A stretch of 12,184 nucleotides of DNA. Origin: an uncultured Oscillospiraceae bacterium. GTDB taxonomy: Bacteria > Bacillota > Clostridia > Oscillospirales > Oscillospiraceae. Positions within the stretch are counted from its first letter, which is position 1, and every line of letters starts with the position of its first letter. This document shows positions 1 through 6,377 of the stretch, piece after piece. The DNA lies in contig CALWWS010000074.1 in the NCBI GenBank assembly GCA_944385305.1, positions 1 through 12,184 of the forward strand, read 5' to 3'. The notes under the pieces are model-generated. The model did not search any database and had not been told where the DNA came from. It worked only from the letters and a program-made list of their open reading frames with translations. Both the position numbers and the translations under genes were made by a program.

Positions 1-2
1 GC

Positions 3-626
3 GACGTGCCCTATCTGGTGGGCAAGGAGGATCCTTACGAGGCCGCAGTCGCCGGGAAAATTGACAATTACAACTGGACGGTGACCTTTACCGCCCAGGA
101 GCTCACCGACCTGCTCAACAGCTCCGGTATGCTCAACAGCGGCATTGTAGACCTTCAGGTAACCAGGACAACTCCCACAGGGAATGTACTGGAGATCACC
201 TTTACAGATTCCTCGGGAAAGAGCTGGAGTAAAATCAAGGAGAGCTGCCGTACCTTCCTTGGCCTACGCTCCCAGCGCTATACCATCTCCTCCGGCGGAG
301 GGACCTCCTCCGGAACGTCGGCGGGCTACGCGGTCACCGGGGGCGGAACCCTTACCTCCATGGACGGGGTATACGCGGTGGACGGGACGGGGGAGACGGC
401 CGCTCTGTCCGCCTCCGGCCTCTATGTGGCCACCGGCAGCGGCACAGAGCAACTGGGGAGCGCCTCCTCCTCCGGAGGGAGCGGCACTTTTGTGATCACC
501 GGCTCCGGCTGGGGACACAGCGTGGGTATGAGCCAGTGGGGCGCCTATTCCATGGCCCAGTCCGGGTATACTTATGATCAGATTCTGACCTTCTACTACA
601 CGGGAATCGAGGTGCGCCAGCCATAA
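3..626 (+). CDS. SpoIID/LytB-domain protein, C-terminal part (5' end outside window)
   Basis: The frame is open from the window edge and ends at TAA 624-626, so the N-terminus is missing. About 207 residues remain. The last 45 carry the ending typical of SpoIID/LytB proteins: a [19 protein letters not shown] motif followed by a [14 protein letters not shown] tail. SpoIID is a cell-wall lytic transglycosylase that helps drive engulfment during sporulation. LytB-type relatives act on vegetative wall. A Gly/Ser/Thr-rich low-complexity insert (about residues 95-160 of the visible part) interrupts the domain and may be a flexible surface loop. The usual catalytic Glu lies in the missing half, so activity cannot be judged. 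The stop codon overlaps the apparent start of queA by two bases. Family assignment is firm; whether this is the true sporulation SpoIID or a paralogue is not clear. Confidence 0.85.
   Translation, partial: DVPYLVGKEDPYEAAVAGKIDNYNWTVTFTAQELTDLLNSSGMLNSGIVDLQVTRTTPTGNVLEITFTDSSGKSWSKIKESCRTFLGLRSQRYTISSGGGTSSGTSAGYAVTGGGTLTSMDGVYAVDGTGETAALSASGLYVATGSGTEQLGSASSSGGSGTFVITGSGWGHSVGMSQWGAYSMAQSGYTYDQILTFYYTGIEVRQP
609..614 (+). promoter_or_regulatory. ribosome binding site that decides the queA start
   Basis: GAGGTG lies 8 bases before an ATA codon at 623-625. It sits inside the end of the upstream SpoIID-type gene. The position fits a start at 623, even though that codon is ATA instead of ATG. 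Confidence 0.55.
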
Positions 627-1648
627 AGACCGCGGATTTTGATTTTTATCTGCCGGATGAGCTCATTGCCCAGACTCCGCTGGAGCGGCGGGACAGTTCC
701 CGGCTACTGGTTCTGGACCGGGAGAGTGGCCGGACGGAGCACAGGCACTTTTACGATTTGCCAAACCTGCTGCGGCCCGGTGACTGCCTGGTGCTAAACG
801 ACTCCCGGGTGCTGCCCGCCCGGCTCATCGGGCGGCGGGAGCCCACCGGCGGCGCGGCGGAGGTGCTGCTGCTCATTGACCGGGGAGAAAAGGTGTGGGA
901 GTGTCTGGTGCGTCCCGGGCGCAAGCTCAAGCCGGGCACCCGCCTGTCCTTCGGGGACGGGGCCCTCACCGCCCAGGTGCTGGAGGTGTGCGAGGGGGGC
1001 AACCGGCTAATCCGGTTTGAGTATAACGGTATTTTCCTGGAGACCCTGGAGCGTCTGGGCAAGATGCCCCTGCCCCCCTATATCAAGGAGGAGCTCCAGG
1101 ACCCGGAGCGCTACCAGACGGTGTACGCCAGGGAGGCGGGCTCCGCTGCCGCCCCCACCGCCGGGCTGCACTTCACAAAGGAGCTGCTGCGGCAGGTTGA
1201 AGAAATGGGTGTAAAGGTGTGTTACGTTACCCTTCACGTGGGCCTCGGTACCTTCCGGCCGGTGAAGGAGGAGGAGATCACCGACCACCAGATGCACCGT
1301 GAGTTCTGCATGATCTCCGCCCAGACTGCCCAAACCATCAACCGCACAAAGGCGGAGGGAGGACGGGTGATCTGCGTGGGCACCACCTCCTGCCGCACCA
1401 TCGAGTCCTGGGCGGCGGAGGACGGCACTCTGAAGGAGAGTGCGGGCTGGACGGGGATCTTCATCTATCCCGGCTACCGTTTTAAGGTGCTGGACGGGCT
1501 GATCACCAATTTTCATCTGCCACAGTCCACTCTGCTTATGCTGGTGTCCGCCCTGGCGGGGCGGGAGCACATTCTGGAGGCCTACCGCCAGGCGGTGGAG
1601 GAGCGCTACCGCTTTTTCTCCTTTGGGGACGCCATGTTTATCCGCTGA
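623..1648 (+). CDS. queA: S-adenosylmethionine:tRNA ribosyltransferase-isomerase QueA, with non-canonical ATA start
   Basis: QueA transfers and rearranges the ribosyl group of S-adenosylmethionine onto 7-aminomethyl-7-deazaguanine at the tRNA wobble position, giving epoxyqueuosine. The frame from 623 reads (M)[18 protein letters not shown], the classic QueA N-terminus, and continues through [50 protein letters not shown] and [16 protein letters not shown]. It is 341 residues long, normal for the family. There is no ATG, GTG or TTG in frame from the preceding in-frame stop (TGA 575-577) until TTG 758. Starting at TTG 758 would delete 45 conserved residues. ATA at 623 has a good Shine-Dalgarno site 8 bases upstream. 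The overlap with the upstream stop reads ATAA; an ancestral ATGA would have given a normal ATG. The gene is co-oriented with tgt, 30 bases downstream, in the same pathway. Product identity is certain; translation efficiency is in doubt. Confidence 0.9.
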   Translation: MKTADFDFYLPDELIAQTPLERRDSSRLLVLDRESGRTEHRHFYDLPNLLRPGDCLVLNDSRVLPARLIGRREPTGGAAEVLLLIDRGEKVWECLVRPGRKLKPGTRLSFGDGALTAQVLEVCEGGNRLIRFEYNGIFLETLERLGKMPLPPYIKEELQDPERYQTVYAREAGSAAAPTAGLHFTKELLRQVEEMGVKVCYVTLHVGLGTFRPVKEEEITDHQMHREFCMISAQTAQTINRTKAEGGRVICVGTTSCRTIESWAAEDGTLKESAGWTGIFIYPGYRFKVLDGLITNFHLPQSTLLMLVSALAGREHILEAYRQAVEERYRFFSFGDAMFIR

Positions 1649-1678
1649 AATACAGGAGAGGGGAACTGGGAAGAGGGC

Positions 1679-2809
1679 ATGTTTAAAGTAATCAAAACCG
1701 AGGGACGGGCCAGACGGGGGATCTTTACCTGTCCCCACGGCACGGTGCAGACCCCGGTATTTATGAATGTGGGCACCCAGGGGGCCATCAAGGGAGCGGT
1801 ATCCGCCCACGATCTCAAAGAGATTGGCTGTCAGGTGGAGCTGTCCAACACCTACCACCTGCATCTGCGTCCGGGGGATACTCTGGTGCGGGAGATGGGC
1901 GGGCTTCACAGGTTTATGGGCTGGGACGGGCCCATCCTCACCGACTCGGGAGGGTTTCAGGTGTTCTCCCTGTCCGGGCTGCGGAAGATTGAGGAGGCGG
2001 GGGTTACCTTCGCCTCCCACATCGACGGGCGGCGCATTTTTATGGGCCCGGAGGAGTCTATGCAGATCCAGGCCAATCTGGGCTCGGATGTGGCCATGGC
2101 TTTTGACGAGTGTGTGGAGAATCCGGCTACCTATGAGTACGCCAAGGCCTCCTGTGAGCGCACCCTGCGCTGGCTGGAGCGGTGCCGGGTGGAGCATGAT
2201 CGTCTGGTTGCTCTTCCTGATGCGGTAAACCCGGGCCAGGTGCTCTTCGGCATCAACCAGGGGGCCACCTTCCCGGATCTGCGGGTGTGGCACATGGAGC
2301 AGATCGCCAAAATCGACTGCGCCGGCTATGCCATCGGCGGGCTTGCGGTGGGAGAACCCACCCAGGTGATGTACGACATCATCGATGCGGTGGAGCCTTA
2401 TATGCCGGTGGACAAGCCCCGCTATCTTATGGGGGTGGGCACCCCCTCCAACATCATCGAGGGAGTTGCCCGGGGCGTGGACTTCTTTGACTGCGTGATG
2501 CCTGCCCGCAATGCCCGCCATGCCAAGCTGTTTACCTGGGCGGGGTCCATCAACATCCGCAACGAGAAGTACAAGCGGGATGACAGGCCCATTGACCCTC
2601 TTTGCACCTGTCCGGTATGCCGCGCCTTCTCCCGCTCTTACCTGCGCCATCTGTTTGTAGCGGGAGAGATGCTGGCCATGCGTCTGGCGGTGCTGCATAA
2701 TCTCTATTTTTACAACAGCCTGACCGAGCGTATCCGTACCGCCCTGGAGAGCGGAAGCTTCGCTCTTTTCCAGGCGGAGTACAGCGAGAAGCTGAATGAG
2801 CGGCTATAA
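1679..2809 (+). CDS. tgt: tRNA-guanine transglycosylase
   Basis: This enzyme swaps guanine-34 in tRNAs with GUN anticodons for preQ1, the step before QueA in queuosine synthesis. The 376-residue protein is full length. The general acid is Asp89 in LTDSGGFQVFS, Asp143 lies in the FDEC substrate-pocket motif, and the nucleophile is Asp271 in FFDCVMPARNAR. The zinc site is Cys309-x-Cys311-x2-Cys314 plus His340, with the same spacing as the well-studied Zymomonas enzyme. The start is ATG 1679; no other in-frame start exists after the queA stop, which lies in the same frame. Purine-rich sequence precedes it (AGGAGAGGGG at 1654-1663 and GGGAAGAGGG at 1668-1677), though the second is closer than ideal. 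It is probably cotranscribed with queA. No terminator is visible after it before the yajC promoter. Confidence 0.97.
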   Translation: MFKVIKTEGRARRGIFTCPHGTVQTPVFMNVGTQGAIKGAVSAHDLKEIGCQVELSNTYHLHLRPGDTLVREMGGLHRFMGWDGPILTDSGGFQVFSLSGLRKIEEAGVTFASHIDGRRIFMGPEESMQIQANLGSDVAMAFDECVENPATYEYAKASCERTLRWLERCRVEHDRLVALPDAVNPGQVLFGINQGATFPDLRVWHMEQIAKIDCAGYAIGGLAVGEPTQVMYDIIDAVEPYMPVDKPRYLMGVGTPSNIIEGVARGVDFFDCVMPARNARHAKLFTWAGSINIRNEKYKRDDRPIDPLCTCPVCRAFSRSYLRHLFVAGEMLAMRLAVLHNLYFYNSLTERIRTALESGSFALFQAEYSEKLNERL

Positions 2810-2836
2810 AGCCCGGGGGGAATTGCGAGAAAAGGC

Positions 2837-2865
2837 TTGTCAAATGTTTCATTTCGTTTTATAAT
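2837..2865 (+). promoter_or_regulatory. sigma-A-type promoter for yajC
   Basis: TTGTCA at 2837-2842 and a perfect TATAAT at 2860-2865 are separated by 17 bases in an AT-rich stretch between tgt and yajC. The predicted transcription start is near 2872. Confidence 0.85.
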
Positions 2866-2909
2866 GCTTATCACGTAGCTGCACGGTTGCATATCTAAAT
2901 GGAATTATC

Positions 2910-2916
2910 GGAGGGG
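2910..2916 (+). promoter_or_regulatory. ribosome binding site favouring a TTG start for yajC
   Basis: GGAGGGG lies 6 bases before TTG 2923. No Shine-Dalgarno-like sequence precedes the upstream in-frame ATG at 2899. The strong site therefore favours the TTG. Confidence 0.65.
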
Positions 2917-2922
2917 ATTGTT

Positions 2923-3282
2923 TTGCTGACACAGATTTCTGGCGCGGCTCTGGAGCAGACTGGCGGTGCAGGCGGCGGCGCTTCCATGATTATCATGGTG
3001 GTTCTGCTGATTGTGGTGTTTTACTTTATGCTTATCCGCCCGGAGAACAAGAAGAAAAAGGCAGCCGCCAAAATGCGCTCCGAGCTGGCGATCGGGGATC
3101 AGATTACCACCATCGGCGGCGTAGTAGGCACCATCTGCGCGGTGAAGGAGGACACCATCGTCATCGAGACCAGCGCCGACCGTGTGCGTATGGAGTTTGC
3201 GAAGTGGGCAGTCTCCACCAAGGGTACGCAGGCCACGGAGAACACTGCGGCCGATGTAAAAGACGCCAAGGACAAGAAATAA
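2923..3282 (+). CDS. yajC: YajC, accessory subunit of the Sec translocase
   Basis: YajC is a small membrane protein associated with SecDF-YidC and SecYEG in protein export. The 119-residue product has a short Gly-rich N-terminus, one hydrophobic transmembrane helix (about residues 22-38), then the family hallmark LIRPENKKKK, and a cytoplasmic domain with the GDQITTIGGVVGTI motif. The C-terminal tail is charged and rich in Lys/Asp. I chose TTG 2923 because of its strong Shine-Dalgarno site; ATG 2899 in the same frame would add eight residues. It has its own near-consensus promoter and is followed by a hairpin with a T-run. secD and secF, common partners in other genomes, are not in this window. 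Confidence 0.9.
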   Translation: MLTQISGAALEQTGGAGGGASMIIMVVLLIVVFYFMLIRPENKKKKAAAKMRSELAIGDQITTIGGVVGTICAVKEDTIVIETSADRVRMEFAKWAVSTKGTQATENTAADVKDAKDKK

Positions 3283-3290
3283 GACATGCC

Positions 3291-3346
3291 AAATGCCCTC
3301 CCTGCATATGTTCCAGTAGGAACAGACGGCAAGGGAGGGTGTTTTT
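3291..3346 (+). terminator. hairpin with T-run between yajC and the TIGR04086 gene, containing the next ribosome binding site
   Basis: Bases 3291-3303 pair with 3332-3344 (13 pairs including two G-T), with the core CCCTCCCT against AGGGAGGG. A second small hairpin sits inside: GTTCC at 3310-3314, loop AGTA, GGAAC at 3319-3323. A T-run (3342-3346) follows the 3' arm. It resembles an intrinsic terminator for yajC. The 3' arm AGGGAGGG (3332-3339) is also the only Shine-Dalgarno site for the gene starting at 3347, 7 bases away. Confidence 0.7.
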
Positions 3347-3772
3347 ATGCGGAAAAGCGAGGAGGAGCACGGGACAAAGCTGCTGCGCTGGGCTGTTGGG
3401 GTTGTATTGGGAGGTGTTGTCGCCCTTGTGGTATGTCTGCTGGTTCTGCTGGCAGCGTCGGTGGGGATTTCCAGGGGCATCATCAGTGAGCACGCCACCT
3501 ACCAGGTTACCCTGGCCGGATGCCTGCTGGGCGGGCTTGCGGGGGGCGTTTTTGCGGCCCGCCGGTGCGGCGGCCGGGCCTTTGCCGCGGGCCTGGCGGT
3601 GGGCGGCGTGCTTTTTTTACTGCTGCTGACGGCTGGGGTGCTGTTTTTTAACGCCACTTCACCGGGTCCTCAGGGAGCGGGGCTGCTGGGCGCAGGGCTG
3701 TGCGGCGGCGGCGCGGCGGGGCTGCTGGGTGGCGGAAAGCCGCGGGCAGCCAGGAAAAAGAGAAGAAAATAA
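3347..3772 (+). CDS. TIGR04086-type four-helix membrane protein
   Basis: The 141-residue product is highly hydrophobic, with four predicted transmembrane segments (about residues 16-38, 54-71, 81-102 and 108-131), a charged N-terminus (RKSEEEHG) and a basic C-terminal tail ending in KKRRK. Gly and Ala are very abundant. Length, topology and position directly after yajC match the TIGR04086 family of clostridial membrane proteins, whose function is unknown. ATG 3347 has AGGGAGGG 7 bases upstream. That site is buried in a hairpin, so expression may depend on RNA structure or on yajC readthrough. Its TAA stop directly abuts the -35 box of the scfA promoter. The family call rests on recognition and context, without a search. 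Confidence 0.75.
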   Translation: MRKSEEEHGTKLLRWAVGVVLGGVVALVVCLLVLLAASVGISRGIISEHATYQVTLAGCLLGGLAGGVFAARRCGGRAFAAGLAVGGVLFLLLLTAGVLFFNATSPGPQGAGLLGAGLCGGGAAGLLGGGKPRAARKKRRK

Positions 3773-3801
3773 TTGAAATCGCGGTGCCGCTGTGCTATAA
3801 T
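3773..3801 (+). promoter_or_regulatory. promoter for scfA (sigma-A type, extended -10)
   Basis: TTGAAA at 3773-3778 and a perfect TATAAT at 3796-3801 are 17 bases apart. TG at 3793-3794 adds an extended -10. The predicted start is near 3808, giving a leader of about 28 bases. The -35 begins one base after the stop codon of the upstream gene. Confidence 0.85.
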
Positions 3802-3835
3802 GACTCAAACCGCTTGTTATGGGAGGGAAACCAGA

Positions 3836-3976
3836 ATGAAGCATGTGAAGACGCTCAACGGCGCGACTTTGAAGAACAGCGCCGCCCACGGCGGCTGCGG
3901 CGAGTGCCAGACCTCCTGCCAGTCCGCCTGTAAGACCTCTTGCACCGTGGCCAACCAGAAGTGCGAGAACAAGTAA
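3836..3976 (+). CDS. scfA: SCIFF ranthipeptide precursor (six-cysteine peptide ScfA)
   Basis: This is the 46-residue precursor of a ribosomally made, thioether-bridged peptide of the SCIFF family (six cysteines in forty-five residues), nearly universal in Clostridia. The leader is MKHVKTLNGATLKNSAAHGG. The core carries Cys at 21, 24, 28, 32, 36 and 43, including GCGECQTSCQSACK. From memory, work on the Clostridium thermocellum homologue CteA reported a thioether between Cys32 and Thr37; both residues are at the same positions here. ATG 3836 has GGGAGGG (3821-3827) 8 bases upstream. An in-frame TTG at 3773 lies in the promoter and is not a start. It has its own strong promoter, and a terminator separates it from the maturase gene, which would give excess precursor. 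The biological role of SCIFF peptides is not settled. Confidence 0.95.
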   Translation: MKHVKTLNGATLKNSAAHGGCGECQTSCQSACKTSCTVANQKCENK

Positions 3977-3994
3977 GAGAAAACGACGGCTCGG

Positions 3995-4021
3995 AAAGGG
4001 TGGGAACTTCCCACCCTTTTT
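3995..4021 (+). terminator. intrinsic terminator between scfA and scfB
   Basis: A perfect 10-pair stem (3995-4004 with 4010-4019, core GGGTGGG/CCCACCC) with loop AACTT runs into TTTTT at 4017-4021. scfB has no obvious promoter after it, so partial readthrough probably feeds scfB. That would make the precursor more abundant than its enzyme. Confidence 0.85.
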
Positions 4022-4050
4022 CCATGCCGGGATAAAGTGAGGAAAGAAAC

Positions 4051-5415
4051 ATGGTACATACTTTTCAGGCCCTCGGGGTCAATGTGGCGGTGGATGTGAA
4101 CAGCGGCGCCGTCCATGTGCTGGACGATCTGACCTACCACCTGTTGGAGCAGGTACGCCCCCCTATGGCAGAGCACTGCCCGGCGGAAATCGCGGCAAAG
4201 CTGCCCCAGTACAGCGCCGATGCTCTGGAGGAGGGGTGGCAGGAGCTGCGCGCCCTGGCGGCGCAGGGGCTGCTCTTTGAGGAGGACGACTATATCGACC
4301 GGCAGAAGGCGGCCTCCATGCAGCAGCAGGCTTTGGTGAAGGCCCTGTGCCTGCACGTGTCCCACGACTGCAACCTGCGGTGCAAGTACTGCTTTGCCTC
4401 TACCGGCGACTTCGGCACCGGGCACCGCATGACCATGGACTTTGAGACCGCCAAGCGGGCCATCGACTTTGTCATCGAGAAGTCCGGCCCCCGCCGGAAC
4501 ATCTAGGTGGACTTCTTCGGGGGCGAGCCCCTCATGGCCATGGACACGGTGAAGCGGACAGTGGAGTACGCCCGCAGCATTGAGAAAGAGCATGACAAGT
4601 GTTTCCGCTTTACGATTACAACCAACGGCGTGCTGCTGGACGACGAGAATATCGAGTACATCAACCGGGAGATGTCCAACGCGGTGCTCTCCCTGGATGG
4701 CCGCCCGGAGGTAAACGACGATCTGCGCAAGACGGTCAACGGCAAGGGGAGCTATGATCTGATTGTCCCCAAATTTCAAAAGCTGGTGGCCGGCCGGGGG
4801 GATAAGGACTACTACCTCCGGGGCACCTTCACCCGCTTTCACCCGGACTTTGCCGCCGACGTGATGCACATTGCCTCCCTGGGCTTTAAAAACGTCTCCG
4901 TGGAGCCGGTGGTGGGGAAGGAAGACGACCCCTACGCCCTGCAGGAGAGCGATCTGCCTGCCCTGGAGGCAGAGTACGAGAAGCTGGCCGCCTGGCTGCG
5001 GGATCACCCGGAGACCAACTTCTTCCACTTCAACGTGGATCTGGCCCAGGGTCCCTGCGTGATCAAGCGGCTGCGGGGGTGCGGCGCCGGGTGCGAGTAT
5101 GTGGCCATCACCCCGGAGGGGGATATCTATCCCTGCCACCAGTTTGTGGGCAACCCGGACTACCGGCTGGGCAGCGTCTATGACGGCAGCTTTGACACGC
5201 AGCTGTCCGGGCGCTTTGCCGCCCTGAATATTTACACCCGCCCCGGGTGCCGGGACTGCTGGGCCCGTTTTTACTGCTCCGGGGGGTGCAGCGCCTCCAA
5301 CCTGCTTGTCAACAGCGACATAAAAACGCCCCACGAGGTGGGGTGCCGGCTGGAGCGCAAACGGCTGGAGTGCGCCATCGCTCTCAAGGCCATTGCCGCC
5401 GGCATGGCGGAGTAG
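4051..5415 (+). pseudogene. scfB: SCIFF radical SAM/SPASM maturase ScfB, split by one in-frame TAG (codon 152)
   Basis: ScfB is the radical SAM enzyme that installs thioether bridges in the SCIFF precursor. The frame starts at ATG 4051 (GAGGAAAG upstream) with a precursor-binding N-terminal domain (about residues 1-90). It carries the radical SAM cluster motif CNLRCKYC (Cys107, 111, 114). TAG at 4504-4506 stops it after RRNI. The same frame resumes at once with VDFFGGEPL, the SAM-binding GGE motif. It then runs 303 codons through a SPASM region with Cys336, 344, 348, 362, 400, 403, 409, 413, 432 and 441 for auxiliary clusters. Homologues normally read RRN(I/L)EVDFFGGEP, so a GAG-to-TAG change is the simplest explanation. 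TAG is the ordinary stop of ruvC, the xerD-like gene and this gene, so general recoding is unlikely. GTG 4507 follows the stop directly but has no Shine-Dalgarno site. As written it encodes a 151-residue fragment without the SPASM domain. Confidence 0.88.
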
Positions 5416-5520
5416 GATATACAAATAGTAATTATACGGCCTGTAATCGATTGGGGCATCTGATGTAGTCCATATCTTGCGCGGGCTATTGTGGAAAATA
5501 CCACATCTTGCAGAAGGGGA
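5416..5520 (+). other. untranslated stretch downstream of scfB
   Basis: About 105 bases separate the scfB stop from its terminator. I see no gene here. It holds a small hairpin (TGTGG 5490-5494, loop AAAATA, CCACA 5501-5505) and an imperfect direct repeat, CATATCTTGC (5471-5480) and CACATCTTGC (5502-5511), 31 bases apart. This may be just a long 3' untranslated region, or it may hold a small RNA ending at the terminator. No convincing promoter is visible. Confidence 0.4.
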
Positions 5521-5550
5521 GGGCGCCGCACAATGCGGCGCCCTTTTTTT
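5521..5550 (+). terminator. strong intrinsic terminator closing the SCIFF locus
   Basis: GGGCGCCGCA (5521-5530) and TGCGGCGCCC (5534-5543) form a perfect GC-rich stem, followed by seven T (5544-5550). Confidence 0.95.
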
Positions 5551-5726
5551 GCTTTACGTGGTAGACATAATAAAGTTTACATAAGAATTTGGCATAATAG
5601 ACAAAAATAAAGATTTTTTCTGACACTTCTTGCGTATCTGAAATGAGTGGTCTATATTATTGAGAGAATCAGGGCGCTTCTATTCCGCCGCCGGTCCGCA
5701 TATTTTTCCAGCGGGGGGTGACGGCA
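5551..5726 (+). promoter_or_regulatory. AT-rich intergenic region upstream of spoIIM-like gene, with candidate promoter
   Basis: There is no gene here. The stretch 5551-5665 is markedly AT-rich against the GC-rich surroundings. A candidate promoter is TTGCGT (5630-5635), 17 bases, TATATT (5653-5658), with only a moderate match at -35. CATAA occurs at 5566, 5580 and 5593, spaced 14 and 13 bases. spoIIM of Bacillus subtilis is transcribed by the mother-cell factor sigma-E. I could not find a convincing sigma-E pair here. Confidence 0.45.
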
Positions 5727-6359
5727 ATGAGAAGGCCCGTAGCGGGTATCTGGGACGTGCCGTCCGCCGGGGTGCTGCCCGCCCTGGCGGTGACGGCGGC
5801 CTGCTTTGCGGCGGGCGGTCTGGTGGGCTGTGTTCTCGCCTGCTTTGTGGATGGGGTGGGCGGGGAGAGCCTGGGGGACTATTTGCAGGCTTTTCTGGAG
5901 GCTGCGGCGGCCCAGGGGGTGTCTGCTCCCGCATTGGCCTCGCTGGTGTGGAGCACCTTGCGCTGGCCCCTTCTGGCAGTTGTGCTGGGCTTTACAGCTA
6001 TTGGTCTGCTGGGCCTGCCGGTGCTCTTCGCGGTGCGGGGGTTTCTGCTGGGCTTTTCCATTGCCTGCTTTGTACGGGCCTTTGGCGGCGCCGGCTGTGT
6101 GCTGGCCCTGCTGGTATTCGGTCTGACGGGGGCCATTGCCGTGCCTGTGCTCTTTGTTCTGGGGGTGCAGAGCCTGATGGCCGCCCGGGCGCTGGCCAGC
6201 CGTTTTCTGGGAGAGGGAAAGCGGCCCGCCATCTATCCCAAGCGCTATTTTGTCCGCTGCGGCTGGTGTGCCGCGGCTTTGTGTGTGTGTTGTGTATTGG
6301 ATTATCTGGTTGTGCCTGCCCTGCTCTCCGGGCTGGCGGGCGCGCTGATGCTGATTTGA
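5727..6359 (+). CDS. spoIIM: SpoIIM-like stage II sporulation membrane protein
   Basis: SpoIIM works with SpoIID and SpoIIP in septal wall thinning and engulfment, in the mother-cell membrane. The 210-residue product has a short soluble N-terminus and about five hydrophobic segments (roughly residues 14-41, 81-103, 105-118, 122-148 and 178-208), with an RGFLLGFS motif (104-111) seen in this family. ATG 5727 is preferred to GTG 5718: the GGGGGGTG run at 5713-5720 is a Shine-Dalgarno site for 5727 and overlaps 5718. It sits 18 bases before the xerD-like gene, a pairing I recall from other Clostridia, which supports the call. The sequence itself is weakly conserved, so this rests on length, topology and context. 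A generic membrane protein remains possible. Confidence 0.7.
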   Translation: MRRPVAGIWDVPSAGVLPALAVTAACFAAGGLVGCVLACFVDGVGGESLGDYLQAFLEAAAAQGVSAPALASLVWSTLRWPLLAVVLGFTAIGLLGLPVLFAVRGFLLGFSIACFVRAFGGAGCVLALLVFGLTGAIAVPVLFVLGVQSLMAARALASRFLGEGKRPAIYPKRYFVRCGWCAAALCVCCVLDYLVVPALLSGLAGALMLI

Positions 6360-6377
6360 GGGAGAAGGTGTGGAGGA

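Noticed and set aside
758..1648. queA starting at TTG 758
   Set aside because: It would remove 45 residues of conserved QueA N-terminus that are encoded in the same frame, and no Shine-Dalgarno site precedes this TTG.
1007..2698. 563-codon minus-strand open frame over queA and tgt
   Set aside because: Shadow of two conserved plus-strand genes; composition is His/Gly/Pro-rich without motifs.
4504..4506. TAG in scfB as a sign of amber recoding (such as pyrrolysine or a code change)
   Set aside because: TAG is the normal terminal stop of the xerD-like gene (7254-7256), ruvC (7860-7862) and scfB itself (5413-5415), and the aligned residue in homologues is an ordinary Glu.
3817..5424. 535-codon minus-strand open frame over scfA and scfB
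   Set aside because: It lies antisense to the SCIFF pair and has no domain character. It is not a reason to doubt the plus-strand maturase.
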